From positions 90,755 to 146,216 of IMG/VR virus record IMGVR_UViG_3300035182_000695: DNA of 55,462 bases. The stretch is one strand, 5' to 3'. The notes beneath the pieces were generated by a model. That model saw only the letters and a list, made by a program, of their open reading frames with translations, ran no database searches and was not told where the DNA came from. Origin of the DNA: a virus. Positions 20,822 through 31,019 of this stretch are shown here, one piece after another. How positions within the stretch are numbered: the stretch's first letter is position 1; each line of letters begins with the position of its first letter. A program made the position numbers and the translations under genes.

Positions 20822-23170
20822 TTATTTCAACTTAGCCAATAAAGACGTTGCGATTTGTTTCCCGTTATCGTTAAACATATCTAAAGACTTCTCTACTGTG
20901 CTTTTAAGAACGTCTTTATTTCCGTATTTCAGATTACTCGCTTCAATCCAAGGTCCTGCCTTGATTACTTTATTGAACACAGAGCAAGCTAATTCAGTTT
21001 CTTCTTGATTCAATGATGAAGTCCAGTCAGAAGCGTCGCTGTTGCTTGACGTTGTGTGTCTCTTAACAAATTCAATAACTTGGTCGTTTACTTTTTTATG
21101 GTCAGGACTATTGTATGATTCGCTTTCTCTGTTTAATGTTTTAATAAACTCCTCTGCGTTAGTTCTAGTTAAAAGAACTCTATTTATAAATTCCCTAAAC
21201 TCATCTTCTCCTCCCGAATTTTCCATTTGCTCTTCAAACTCATCAGACGCACGTTTAACAACAAGCTCTCCGTTAACACTATTATAGCACATTTCGCCGT
21301 CTTTAGTTATCCAAAAATACCAATTACCAGCGTACCCTAAGTCTTCAAAGTAACCGCCTTCTGGCAATGTCATCTCACTAGATTCAACTGACTCTTCAAC
21401 TTCATTACACTCACAATGAAATACAACTTTCTTGATTGAATCATAAGGCACTTCCGGTATTTCGCTTGTATTCAAACGCTCGTTTACAGCTAGTGCTTTT
21501 AAAGTAACAACCATCTCAGCTTCGCCTTCAAAAATAAGTTTAGAGAATATTTTTTGTTCGCTAAAAACTTGCTGCTCATCTTTATTTTCTTTGAACGAAA
21601 CTATGTAAGCGAAATGCACTCCGTATATTGTTGCGCCGTTCTCATACTCCTCTCCTTTCAAGTCTTTTTTGAAATCGGAAATTCTCTCGTCAAATTGCTC
21701 TTCTGAATAATGAAAATTACCTTCGTCATCAATTACATTGAATTTAATTGCTTTCCCGTTTAGTATAGGATATGTAAAAATTCTTGGAGCTATGTAACTA
21801 TTAAGATGCTGTGGATTAAATTTCGCAACATATTTTTTCTCTAAATCTTTATACTCATTTATTTTTAACTGTATAGCATTTGCGTTAATTGTTGCCCCTT
21901 CTCCAAATGATGAAGTGCTGTGAATTACAGTATCATCGCCTTTAGCTAGTATTACTACTGTTACATCGTAAGATTTTTTAGCTTTAAAAAATACGGCCGC
22001 TTTTACTTGTGCGCTATAAGAACTGTCTGCTCTTAAATCAATTTCTTTTCCTTTATAAAATGCTTTATAAACATTTTTTCCTTCTCCTTGAATAGTCGCT
22101 CCGTGTTCGTATTTCATATTGTATGCGCCGTCAACAATCTCGTAACCTTTCGGCATTCTCCAACCTGCATCAACTTGAACGCCACGCTTGCCTTTAGAAT
22201 AAACTTTATTTTTGTCATTGCCTTTAACTACTTTGTATCCGTGAGGCATTCTATATCCTCTGATTATACGAACTCGCTTATGTGCGTTTCCACCTTTGGC
22301 ATAAGTGTCTTCTTTAATCGATATAGTTACAGTTTTTTCATTTTTTCTACTAAACTTATATCCGTCAATTGAATTTCTGTATTTTTTCTCAAAATCATCC
22401 GCAATTTTTCTTGACATAAAATTTAAGTTAATTACATTTACGCCATTACTATCGAATGTGTTTTCAATGTTTGAAAAACGAAATGAACCAAAATTACCAT
22501 GCTCTTCTTTGAACGAAAATTTAATTTTTGCTTTTGAGAAAAAATCATCAGTAGCTCCCATATTAAAAGAATGTACACCTCCACCTTTAGCATATTCATC
22601 CCAATTTGTAGAATTTTCTAACCAGTCTTCGTATGATTTAGAATTAACGAACTCTAACCAAGAATCAGAAATGTGTTCACTAGCAGCATCAGTAACATCT
22701 AAATCGTGTATGAATGCGTCTTTTTGTGATTGCGATAATTGACTCCAAATTCTAGTTGCTTCGCTATGGTCATCAGGAAAGTTTGCGTAAAGCTCTTCAA
22801 AGTCATCTTGTGAACCCCAACTAGAATCAATAACTCCGCCTTTAGCGAGCTTTACAGTTTCTTTAGCTTGAGCATTTTTGAAAAACAATGGCCATAATTT
22901 TTTAGATAACTTACTTCTCTCTTCGCTAAGTTTGTCAGATAAATATTCTTCTGCTCTGTGCTGTTCAAAAATTTCAATAGCTTTCGCAACGTCTTCTTTA
23001 GAGCCTACTGTTGAAGCATACAATACAACTAACTCAGAATTATAATTATCGTCTTCGTACTCTTCGTAAAGCTCCCAAGTTTTATTTTCTTTTATAGCTT
23101 GTTTTATTTCTGCTAAAACTCGCTTCGAGTGAGAATCTGTTTTTTTAGATGTTCTTTTTTTATTAGGCAT
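20822..23170 (-). CDS. large modular 'polyvalent'-type protein (782 aa)
   Basis: A chain of small domains separated by short Gly-rich linkers of the form (Y/L)-A/E-K/H/N-G-G/A: LAKGGVI (~111), YAKGGGV (~194), YAKGGNA (~290), YEHGATI (~355), YENGATI (~509). The region about 296-358 (RGYRMPHGYKVVKGNDKNK ... AGWRMPKGYE) is an internally repeated module that also occurs in the 530-aa neighbour. A WSQLSQSQKDAFIHDL unit near 165 matches WDSWTIRQKNHFLNDH at the start of that neighbour. The C-terminal domains are acidic and unrecognised. Polyvalent proteins of phages are thought to be delivered into the host with the DNA (established proposal); membership here is inferred from architecture. Confidence 0.7.
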   Translation of the reverse strand: MPNKKRTSKKTDSHSKRVLAEIKQAIKENKTWELYEEYEDDNYNSELVVLYASTVGSKEDVAKAIEIFEQHRAEEYLSDKLSEERSKLSKKLWPLFFKNAQAKETVKLAKGGVIDSSWGSQDDFEELYANFPDDHSEATRIWSQLSQSQKDAFIHDLDVTDAASEHISDSWLEFVNSKSYEDWLENSTNWDEYAKGGGVHSFNMGATDDFFSKAKIKFSFKEEHGNFGSFRFSNIENTFDSNGVNVINLNFMSRKIADDFEKKYRNSIDGYKFSRKNEKTVTISIKEDTYAKGGNAHKRVRIIRGYRMPHGYKVVKGNDKNKVYSKGKRGVQVDAGWRMPKGYEIVDGAYNMKYEHGATIQGEGKNVYKAFYKGKEIDLRADSSYSAQVKAAVFFKAKKSYDVTVVILAKGDDTVIHSTSSFGEGATINANAIQLKINEYKDLEKKYVAKFNPQHLNSYIAPRIFTYPILNGKAIKFNVIDDEGNFHYSEEQFDERISDFKKDLKGEEYENGATIYGVHFAYIVSFKENKDEQQVFSEQKIFSKLIFEGEAEMVVTLKALAVNERLNTSEIPEVPYDSIKKVVFHCECNEVEESVESSEMTLPEGGYFEDLGYAGNWYFWITKDGEMCYNSVNGELVVKRASDEFEEQMENSGGEDEFREFINRVLLTRTNAEEFIKTLNRESESYNSPDHKKVNDQVIEFVKRHTTSSNSDASDWTSSLNQEETELACSVFNKVIKAGPWIEASNLKYGNKDVLKSTVEKSLDMFNDNGKQIATSLLAKLK

Positions 23171-23189
23171 TGTCTTGTTTTTTAAATTA

Positions 23190-24782
23190 TTATACCGCTG
23201 TTAATTCTTGTGCAATAGTTCTCATTTCGTCTGGATGACTCTGACCTGCTGCGTAAGTAGCTCTGTCTCCATCGAATGAAAATCTTTTTGCAAACCAAGC
23301 GTTTTTATATTTTTGTAACCCGTAATTGATAACAGATTTTAAACTTCTTAATTTTTTCTCACTACGAAGTCCTTTAGATAGCATTGCATACATTGAATCT
23401 CTTTGCTCTTTAGTCAATTCATCTTTTTCTAAAAGTGCGTGTAATGTTCTTTCGTTTATCGGTGTATGTGATTTTTTCTTAATAGCTTCGATAGCGTTAT
23501 TTGCTTTTTGCCAAGGCGCTGTTCCTTTTTCAAAAACATCTCTTTCTTTTTCTAAAGATTCAATTGTAGCTCCTTTAGCGTATTTTTGAATGTACGCAGC
23601 TTCTACTGTTTCGTAACCGTGAGGCAATCTCCAACCAGCATCAACTTTAACTTTCGGTTTTCCTTTCGAGTAGTTTTTATTTTTGTCATCTCCCTTAATC
23701 GCTTTATATCCTTTCGGTAAACGATGTCCTTTAGTTACAGAGACGTGTTTTTGCCCTTGAACATTGGCGCCACGCTTGTACTCTTCTGGCTCTTCATAAT
23801 CATTTATATCAAGACCTATTTGTTCGTAAGCCCACGCTTTGTTTTCGTGAGTAGTTGATGTACCCATAATGTCATCAGCTCCGAAATAAGTAAATATTTC
23901 GCCTAACTTATTAACGAAAGATTTTTTCAACCACTCTTCTTTTGAGCAACCACAAGAATCTAAAAATCCTTTGATGTCTTCTTCTTTAGCCCATTCTTCT
24001 CCGTTAATTAGTTTATCCAAAGATGATTCAAGAACGTAACCATAATTATAAGATTGCTCTCCAACTTTACTAATTACAAAGTGTTCGCCTTCTTCTGTAC
24101 AGTTTTCGTTTACAGTTGCAACAAATCCATACTCTTCAAGCGATGTCATTAGATTTACATCAGTACCCTCCCAATCGCTTTCTATTGTAGCTCCTTTAGC
24201 ATATTGCTCATAGTGATAGGCTTGTAAATATAAATCGAATAAAGAACTAGCTTGGCTCACTTTGCCGCCGCTTCCTGCGTTTCCGCCATAAGTAAATCTA
24301 AATAAGTTTTTAAAGCGATTGCTTTTTATGGCATCACACATTTCAACTAAATACTCTTTAATGAATTTATTTGATATTGTGTTTACTAATGCACAAAACT
24401 TTTCAAAGTTTGCTTTTGAAGCTTCTTTGTGTGCGATTTTTTCCATTTCAACAAATGGTTTTTCGTCAACAACTTCAACACTATTTTCAATTATTCTATC
24501 TAAAATTCCATCACGAATTAAATCGAAATCTTTTTGAGTATTCTTAGGCTCTTGCTTAGCTGTTTTCACAACGGCTCCTTTAGCATACTTTCCTGTTGCT
24601 ATATGTTTTTCAATTGCCGATTTTATATCGCTAGACAATTCATCAAAATCTTTACTTATTGCGCTTGCAATAGCAGATGTTTTTACTTCTGACTTATGGT
24701 CATTTAAAAAATGATTTTTTTGTCTGATTGTCCAAGAATCCCAAATTTCAGATGCCGAACCAGTGTATTTTTCTGTACTCAT
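23190..24782 (-). CDS. large modular 'polyvalent'-type protein (530 aa)
   Basis: Linker motifs KYAKGAVV (~68), YAKGATI (~195), YKRGANV (~340) and YAKGATI (~400) divide it into modules. Residues ~343-402 (KGHRLPKGYKAIKGDDKNK ... AGWRLPHGYETVEAAY) duplicate the module in the 782-aa protein. The N-terminus carries a WDSWTIRQKNHFLNDH unit, and the C-terminal module (about 404-530, HTPINERTLHALLEKDEL ...) is helical. No enzyme motif is visible. It probably acts with its neighbours as an injected or replication-associated protein (inference). Confidence 0.7.
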   Translation of the reverse strand: MSTEKYTGSASEIWDSWTIRQKNHFLNDHKSEVKTSAIASAISKDFDELSSDIKSAIEKHIATGKYAKGAVVKTAKQEPKNTQKDFDLIRDGILDRIIENSVEVVDEKPFVEMEKIAHKEASKANFEKFCALVNTISNKFIKEYLVEMCDAIKSNRFKNLFRFTYGGNAGSGGKVSQASSLFDLYLQAYHYEQYAKGATIESDWEGTDVNLMTSLEEYGFVATVNENCTEEGEHFVISKVGEQSYNYGYVLESSLDKLINGEEWAKEEDIKGFLDSCGCSKEEWLKKSFVNKLGEIFTYFGADDIMGTSTTHENKAWAYEQIGLDINDYEEPEEYKRGANVQGQKHVSVTKGHRLPKGYKAIKGDDKNKNYSKGKPKVKVDAGWRLPHGYETVEAAYIQKYAKGATIESLEKERDVFEKGTAPWQKANNAIEAIKKKSHTPINERTLHALLEKDELTKEQRDSMYAMLSKGLRSEKKLRSLKSVINYGLQKYKNAWFAKRFSFDGDRATYAAGQSHPDEMRTIAQELTAV

Positions 24783-24812
24783 TTTATTTAATTTTAGTTG
24801 TTTATTTTTAAT

Positions 24813-25448
24813 TTACGATAACATAATCTCAGCCATATCAAAAGTGTCCTGCCACTCTTGTCTTTCTTCACTAGACAAGTCATCTGAATCTAGCATAATA
24901 GTTGCCATATCCAATTGGTCTTGCCACTCTTGTCTTTCTTGCTCAGGCGTAGCGTCTTCTACTTTGAATTTATTTGTTACTGCATCAATAACAAATTTAG
25001 GAACTTCATTTTTTAATCCGCCTAACTTAATAGCATTTTCCCATAAAATATCCGCAAGCTCATTGAACTTTTTTGTAGCATTTTCGTCTTTATGAGCGTC
25101 TGAAAAATTGTACCCTATGTACATATCAACCCACTCGAATAAAGTTGTTCCTGCGATTGTTTTCTTGTCTGCGTACAATTCTAAATAGCGTCTAACAATC
25201 CACCATTCTCTTAACTGAGCATCTACAATTATGTCTTTACATAATGCTTTAAATATTGATAAAACTAATCTATCATCTGATAGAGTTACTTTATCTTCTG
25301 CTCCGTTTTCTTTAATGAATTCGTTTAGCTTATTCATTTTAACAAGCCAAGGCTCGCCAAAATACTTTGATGTTATGTTAGGTTGTATCGCATCAACAAT
25401 TTGTGAAAATTTGAAGTCTGCTGAGTTTATTACAATTGCGTTGTTCAT
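24813..25448 (-). CDS. helical protein with C-terminal W-x-MLDSD repeats (211 aa)
   Basis: A mostly helical domain (about 15-160) is followed by two tandem ~24-residue repeats, EWQDQLDMATIMLDSD and EWQDTFDMAEIMLS. The same repeat pair ends the 837-aa protein at 31693-34206. It lies between the 530-aa protein and the SBNO helicase in the polyvalent cluster. The repeats could be a common targeting or docking tag (inference). Confidence 0.65.
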   Translation of the reverse strand: MNNAIVINSADFKFSQIVDAIQPNITSKYFGEPWLVKMNKLNEFIKENGAEDKVTLSDDRLVLSIFKALCKDIIVDAQLREWWIVRRYLELYADKKTIAGTTLFEWVDMYIGYNFSDAHKDENATKKFNELADILWENAIKLGGLKNEVPKFVIDAVTNKFKVEDATPEQERQEWQDQLDMATIMLDSDDLSSEERQEWQDTFDMAEIMLS

Positions 25449-25463
25449 CGTTTTTATATTTTG

Positions 25464-28400
25464 TTATGCTAATAATTTTACTAATTCGTCAATTTTAGAA
25501 TCTAACATTTTTTCTAATTCGCCTTCAATAGATGAATCAAATGTTACTTCCTCTCCTTGTACTTGAGCAACTTCCATTTCGTCAATAAATTGTTCTAACA
25601 CATACATACTAGAAGCTTTAGAGAAGAATTCGCTACCTATCGCAAAAGACGGTCTTGATTTTCTCGCATCAAGGTCTTTGATTATAAGTATGAACTCATC
25701 AAATGTCATAATTACTCTGTTAGTCCATTCAATTGAACTGTTTCTTCCGCTTTGTAAGTCAACTACATTTGTAGGAAATATTTGTTTGAATAATAATCCA
25801 TTTCCAATATAGTATTGTTTTTTGCGGCCGTCGTTTTCAATATTCGGGAATAAATTACTCTTATTTCCTGGTTTGTAATTTTCACTATTTATGTTAACTC
25901 CTTGTTGCTGTAATAGCATTGCGAAGCCATCAGAATAATTAATACTTGTTGTAATCAACTCTACTGTTAAGTTAGAGCAGAATGTGTCGAAATCAATTTC
26001 TTCTAAATGTTTAATTCTCTTCTCGCTAGTAACAATATCTAATGTTTTGTCAAACTCTTCGATTAAATAAGAACTCGGTTTTATAATAACGCCTGAGAAT
26101 CCTATTTGACTAGATATTTGGAATAAGAATTCTATACCGCCATTACTTCTTTGAAGTCTGTGTTCCCACTTATCAACTTCTGTTGAATTTTTATGCAAGT
26201 CGTAAAGCTTGCCAAACATAAACCAATAAACATACTTAGTAATTAAGTTGTTTACATTGTTAGGGTTACCGTCAAAGTAAACAGGATATTGTAATGAGTT
26301 GTTAACAGAATAACGCTCTTCTAAAGAAGTGTAAGTTCCTTTAGTTGGATTGTTAGGGTCTATTTTATTTGTTATCTCAATTCCAATTCTTCCCTTATTG
26401 TCAGATGTAGTGTACTTAGTTATTGTTCCATTAAGTCCATTTTGTTTAGACATAATGAATGTTTTAAGTAATGTACCTGCTATGAACCATTTAGTCTCTT
26501 TGTATGAGTTGTCTTGTTTACCAGCAATATCATTCCAAACATCTTTGTAGTTAGGCGCAAAGTTTGTTAAGCTAATTGTATTTTTATAACCAAGTGCTTT
26601 TTGCTCTTCTCTTATTTTTTTATGCAATTTCGATAAAGGCAATTTGTCTTTTCTTGAAACGAATGTAAAATAAACATCAAAACTAGAAGGGGTTAAATCA
26701 TCTCCATCGTAAGGGAAAGTAACACCAGTTATAACACAAGGCTCGGAAACAACTTCTTGATAAGAAACTTTCTGAACATCAACTTGAAGCTCTCCTGTTT
26801 CGTTTTCATAATGTTTCGTTTCTTTTAATTCAGAATACATAACAACAGAACCAATTCTATTTACATAGTCTTTACAAGTTGCGTTTAGCTCGTTCCATTC
26901 TTGCATAGCTTGAGTGTAAGAAACTATTTTTGTTTTAGCTCTCTCAATATCACTCTCGATTGCTTTTATCGCTCTCGTTGTTAATCTGTGTTTTGTTTTC
27001 TCTTCTGAAATATCGCCGAATGATTCCATTTTTTTCAACAACCCTACTTGCGTTTGTTTCAATGGAGCCATTTCAGTACCGTATTTAATTAATCCGTCTG
27101 TATCTCCCGATGTTGCGCATTCGGTAATTTTATTGTTGATTTCTCTGATTTTCTCAGCGTTCTCATCCATTTGTTTTTCAATTTCAATAGCTTCTAAAAG
27201 ACTACCAAAACCAACAAGTTTTTTTCTCTCTACTGCTAACTCAGCTTCTGATTCCGCAATATCATCATTAACTTTTTTAACTGTTTCAAGTTGAGTTTTT
27301 TGTTTCGCTAAATGTTGTGCATCTAACGCTCTGTTTGCTTCTGCTTGAAACAAAGGAATAGAACTAAAGAATCTTAAATCAGATTTCTTTTTATGGTCTT
27401 CTCCATCATTTTCAGTTGAATCGCTAGCATAATCAGTTAACTTCAAATACAATCTTTCATCTATCGCTTGAGCAATTTGCTTATCGATATTTTTACTTCT
27501 GTATTGAGTTACAATTGACTCTTCAATAAATCCGTGTCTTCCAAATGAAGTTCTAGCATTTTCATCACCAATAAAGAAAGGGTATTTATTAACTAACTCA
27601 GCTTTGTAATCTTTCGATGACATTTTACCGTTATAAAGTCCTTGAGCTGTTAATCGAATAATCTCTGCGTTTAATCGCTTAGAGAATGTTTCGTAAAAAT
27701 TCTTTTGGAAATCAAAATCAGAGAAATACAATCCTTTTGTGTACTCTTTAATGTCGTTAGGATTATCTTTACCGGCTCTATCTCTTTGATTTAAGTCTTT
27801 CATTGTTTCATTGAATGGCTCTATTGCTACTGTGCTATAAAAGTCATCTGATGTAAACATATAAGAAGATTGCGTTTGCTCTGCGCTCACGTTTGCAGAT
27901 AAAGAACGAAGTTTACGTTCCATTAATGCTGTTAATCTAGCTTCTGACGGAATTGCAGATATAATGTAAAAGAACTCAGGTTGATAAACTTGTCCTGTTC
28001 TATTGATACGACCTAATTTTTGAACTTCTTTGCTAATATCCAACTCCATTTGAGTAATAATCATAGCACGCTTTTTAACTTCTGATTTATCTTTCAGAGT
28101 CAATGGCGCATTTTCGATTGTTACTTCTTTTCCGTTTTCATCAACAACTGTTGTAGGCTCGTAAACTTTATGTGCAATAGCGTTCGGTACTGCGTGCATG
28201 GAAATACCAACAGCTCCACTTTGATTGATTAATAAACAATCAATTTTGTTTTCGTTAAACTCCCTTACTAATGTTGTTGTTGGTTTAATATCTCTTTTAG
28301 CAATAACACCTTTAGAGAAATCGTTTCCTGAGAACTCAACACATAACTGTCTTCCAGTAATTTCATTTACGGAATAACCAGCGTCTTTTATTTTACGCTT

Positions 28401-30947
28401 AATCTCATCGATAGGCGCAATAGAAACTCCGGTTGTTGTATCTAATATTTCAGTAAGCAATGCTTTGTATCTAACAAGTAAAGCATCTCTTATTTCTTCC
28501 GATAATGGGTGTTTGTCGCCAAGAACAAAAATTGTTTTTTCAACTTCTGTTTTAGTTCCATCAGATTCTACTTGCTCAACAACTCTGTTCCATCTTAACG
28601 TATAATTTAATAAGTAAGCTATGTATAATTTGAAATCGTTTTCAATTTCATCTCCAACTCTATACTTATCAGTATCATCTTTACCATCACTTAAAAATGT
28701 TTTTGACATATTGTTAAGCGCCGACTCCATTGTATTAGCGACAGTAATAACAGTTTTTTTACCGCTATTCAATTTGTCAAGTGAGAAGCCAACTGTTTGT
28801 TGAACTTTTAAACCAAGTAAGAAAAAGTTGAACATTTGGAATGTCAGAGCTTTAATAGTTCTTGACTTATTAATCTCATCTTTCGAGCCTTCTAATTTAT
28901 CTCCGTTTTCAGCTCTTGTTGGTAAATCTTCTTTATATTCTTTAACAATATCGTGAACAGAAACTTGAAAATCTCTTATTTTAGAAAATAAATCAGCAAC
29001 TTTATTCATTCTTAATCGTTGTTGAACACCAACAGGGTCAGACTCTTCATCTTTAGCATAATAGTACTCAGATTTACCTTCAATTTTTTTCTCACGTCTT
29101 AACAACTGTCCGTTTCTTGTTAATTCAACAGATACAGCTTCTTGTAACGCCGTCTCTCCTTCTAAGAAAGCCATAATCATTTCAACATCAGATAAGCCAG
29201 ACTCACGCATACTCGTTTTCATTGCGTATAAAGGCATATTAGATGCTCTCTTAGCATAAGTAGCTGACAAGTAAGTAGTCATTGCACTACTCTTGATTAT
29301 TTGAGATAAAATGAAGAATGTATTTGATGGTTTTCCAGGTTCGCCGCCACTAGCAGTATGACTTTCATCAAGTATAACAACGCTATTGTTTGCGTATTTT
29401 AAATACAATTTAATTCCTGGTTTCAAGAATTGTTTTCCAGCTTTTTTTGAAGAGTATGGTGATTTTGTTTGACTATAAGGAATAGTAAACAACTTGTATT
29501 TGCTAGGTAAATTTAATGCAGACGGAGAAACTTCCCAATCCGGCTCAAGCTTCATTCCAACTTTTTTGTACGCTAAAATAGTTTTCATTTCAGCGTCAGT
29601 CATTCTACCGTAAAGAATATTACCGTTTATATCAACGATGTCGCCTCTGTTAGGGAAATAAGGCTCGACAATTATTTTACCTTCTGTTTGTGCGTGTAAA
29701 ACTTGCTCAGCGTAATTCATATTTTTCTCGAAAGAATCTTTTGAATAACCCTCTTCTGTAAATTTCATTCTGTACAATTCAATTAACTCATCCATTACGG
29801 TCAAAATTTGCTCGTAATTTTTATCAGCTTCATTGTGTACGTTTCTAAGCCACTCAATCTCGAAGTTATCAGCGAAGTCATACTCCACACGAACATCTCC
29901 GTCGTCTTTGATGTCTTTCAAAATAATTTTCACTAACTCTTCGTCAGTAAATTCAGTTTTGGTTGAAGTTACATTTTTCTTGAATTCTTGAGGAATACCC
30001 GCATCAAATCCAATTGCAATTAAATCTCTGTAAATATCGTTTATTAAATGTTTCTTCTCTGTGAAAAAGAATGGAATAACATTTAATTCTAAATACGCAT
30101 ATCTTATTAATCCGGCTGCTTGTCTACCTTTACCAACGCCTGTTTGGTCAGCAATGATAATCGCATCTCCTTTTTCTTCGTAGTTAAATATGGCCGTTGC
30201 AATTGCATCAATTTGTTCTTGAGCAAAACGAACAATTTGCTTTCTATCTTTTAATAAATTTCTCCAATCTGGACTAGAGTAGTCAACGGTTTCAGGACCG
30301 TAGCATAAATCATCAACTGATTTGTAGTGTAGTTTTTTTGCTACATACTGTTCAACAGTCATTCCGTATTTATCTAATAAGAATGATTTTAAATTTTGAT
30401 TGAATCGTCTTTGCTCATTAGCCATTGAAGACGGAACGTGAGTGTCAAGCGATATGCAAATATCAGAAGATGCTGGATAATATTTCGTTTGGATTTCGCC
30501 ATCCGTATTACCGCCGTCTTCAAATTTCTCAGGCTCGTTAAGATACATATTTAATTTATCAATAACAGCGTCTTGAGTTTTAGCTTTAAAGCGTCTTAAC
30601 TTAGGCAAAGAACCTGCAATTTTTTCAACAGTACCGTTTTTATATAAGCTAATCTTAGCATATCTCGAATTGTTAACGATTCCGTTTTTCCACTCATCTG
30701 GTTTATCCATAGATAAAGTAATAGACACAGAAACATTTTCATTTCCACCTAAAGTAGAAAAGCTACACGAAACATACGGTGCTTTTATTTCAGATTTTAT
30801 TTTTTCAACGAAATCTTTAACGCTATCTATATTGAAAACCTCGCCTACATTTCCGCCGGTCTCTTGTTTATCAATACAGCCACCACCGCAAAACAATTCC
30901 GGTTGTTCTTTGTAAAATTTAGAATCACTATTCTCCATTTTTTTCAT
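25464..30947 (-). CDS. strawberry-notch (SBNO) type helicase, very large (1827 aa)
   Basis: Superfamily-2 motifs are clear. Walker A DQTGVGKGRQ (267-276) has the GVGKGRQ form typical of strawberry-notch proteins. DESH (527-530) serves as motif II, motif III resembles TYLSATYAKRAS, and SGAVGISMHA (~909) and KLGRINRTGQVYQPEF (~980) form the C-terminal RecA-fold motifs with an arginine finger. An N-terminal ~150-residue module ends in a FEDGGNT linker, and a long C-terminal half (about 1150-1827) is unrecognised. SBNO helicases are frequent in phage polyvalent proteins. Likely remodels or protects phage DNA after entry (inference). A TATATTTG box lies 16 bases upstream. Confidence 0.9.
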   Translation of the reverse strand: MKKMENSDSKFYKEQPELFCGGGCIDKQETGGNVGEVFNIDSVKDFVEKIKSEIKAPYVSCSFSTLGGNENVSVSITLSMDKPDEWKNGIVNNSRYAKISLYKNGTVEKIAGSLPKLRRFKAKTQDAVIDKLNMYLNEPEKFEDGGNTDGEIQTKYYPASSDICISLDTHVPSSMANEQRRFNQNLKSFLLDKYGMTVEQYVAKKLHYKSVDDLCYGPETVDYSSPDWRNLLKDRKQIVRFAQEQIDAIATAIFNYEEKGDAIIIADQTGVGKGRQAAGLIRYAYLELNVIPFFFTEKKHLINDIYRDLIAIGFDAGIPQEFKKNVTSTKTEFTDEELVKIILKDIKDDGDVRVEYDFADNFEIEWLRNVHNEADKNYEQILTVMDELIELYRMKFTEEGYSKDSFEKNMNYAEQVLHAQTEGKIIVEPYFPNRGDIVDINGNILYGRMTDAEMKTILAYKKVGMKLEPDWEVSPSALNLPSKYKLFTIPYSQTKSPYSSKKAGKQFLKPGIKLYLKYANNSVVILDESHTASGGEPGKPSNTFFILSQIIKSSAMTTYLSATYAKRASNMPLYAMKTSMRESGLSDVEMIMAFLEGETALQEAVSVELTRNGQLLRREKKIEGKSEYYYAKDEESDPVGVQQRLRMNKVADLFSKIRDFQVSVHDIVKEYKEDLPTRAENGDKLEGSKDEINKSRTIKALTFQMFNFFLLGLKVQQTVGFSLDKLNSGKKTVITVANTMESALNNMSKTFLSDGKDDTDKYRVGDEIENDFKLYIAYLLNYTLRWNRVVEQVESDGTKTEVEKTIFVLGDKHPLSEEIRDALLVRYKALLTEILDTTTGVSIAPIDEIKRKIKDAGYSVNEITGRQLCVEFSGNDFSKGVIAKRDIKPTTTLVREFNENKIDCLLINQSGAVGISMHAVPNAIAHKVYEPTTVVDENGKEVTIENAPLTLKDKSEVKKRAMIITQMELDISKEVQKLGRINRTGQVYQPEFFYIISAIPSEARLTALMERKLRSLSANVSAEQTQSSYMFTSDDFYSTVAIEPFNETMKDLNQRDRAGKDNPNDIKEYTKGLYFSDFDFQKNFYETFSKRLNAEIIRLTAQGLYNGKMSSKDYKAELVNKYPFFIGDENARTSFGRHGFIEESIVTQYRSKNIDKQIAQAIDERLYLKLTDYASDSTENDGEDHKKKSDLRFFSSIPLFQAEANRALDAQHLAKQKTQLETVKKVNDDIAESEAELAVERKKLVGFGSLLEAIEIEKQMDENAEKIREINNKITECATSGDTDGLIKYGTEMAPLKQTQVGLLKKMESFGDISEEKTKHRLTTRAIKAIESDIERAKTKIVSYTQAMQEWNELNATCKDYVNRIGSVVMYSELKETKHYENETGELQVDVQKVSYQEVVSEPCVITGVTFPYDGDDLTPSSFDVYFTFVSRKDKLPLSKLHKKIREEQKALGYKNTISLTNFAPNYKDVWNDIAGKQDNSYKETKWFIAGTLLKTFIMSKQNGLNGTITKYTTSDNKGRIGIEITNKIDPNNPTKGTYTSLEERYSVNNSLQYPVYFDGNPNNVNNLITKYVYWFMFGKLYDLHKNSTEVDKWEHRLQRSNGGIEFLFQISSQIGFSGVIIKPSSYLIEEFDKTLDIVTSEKRIKHLEEIDFDTFCSNLTVELITTSINYSDGFAMLLQQQGVNINSENYKPGNKSNLFPNIENDGRKKQYYIGNGLLFKQIFPTNVVDLQSGRNSSIEWTNRVIMTFDEFILIIKDLDARKSRPSFAIGSEFFSKASSMYVLEQFIDEMEVAQVQGEEVTFDSSIEGELEKMLDSKIDELVKLLA

Positions 30948-30962
30948 TTTTAAATTATCCTA

Positions 30963-30970
30963 CAAATATA
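30963..30970 (-). promoter_or_regulatory. candidate -7 box for the SBNO helicase gene
   Basis: Minus strand TATATTTG, 16 bases upstream of the ATG at 30947, in a 72-base gap after the protease gene. The short leader fits a promoter that starts very near the gene. No clear -33 element. Confidence 0.5.
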
Positions 30971-31019
30971 ACATAATTACTTTTAATAAATCACTAAAGT
31001 TGAACTTCATCGATTTTTT

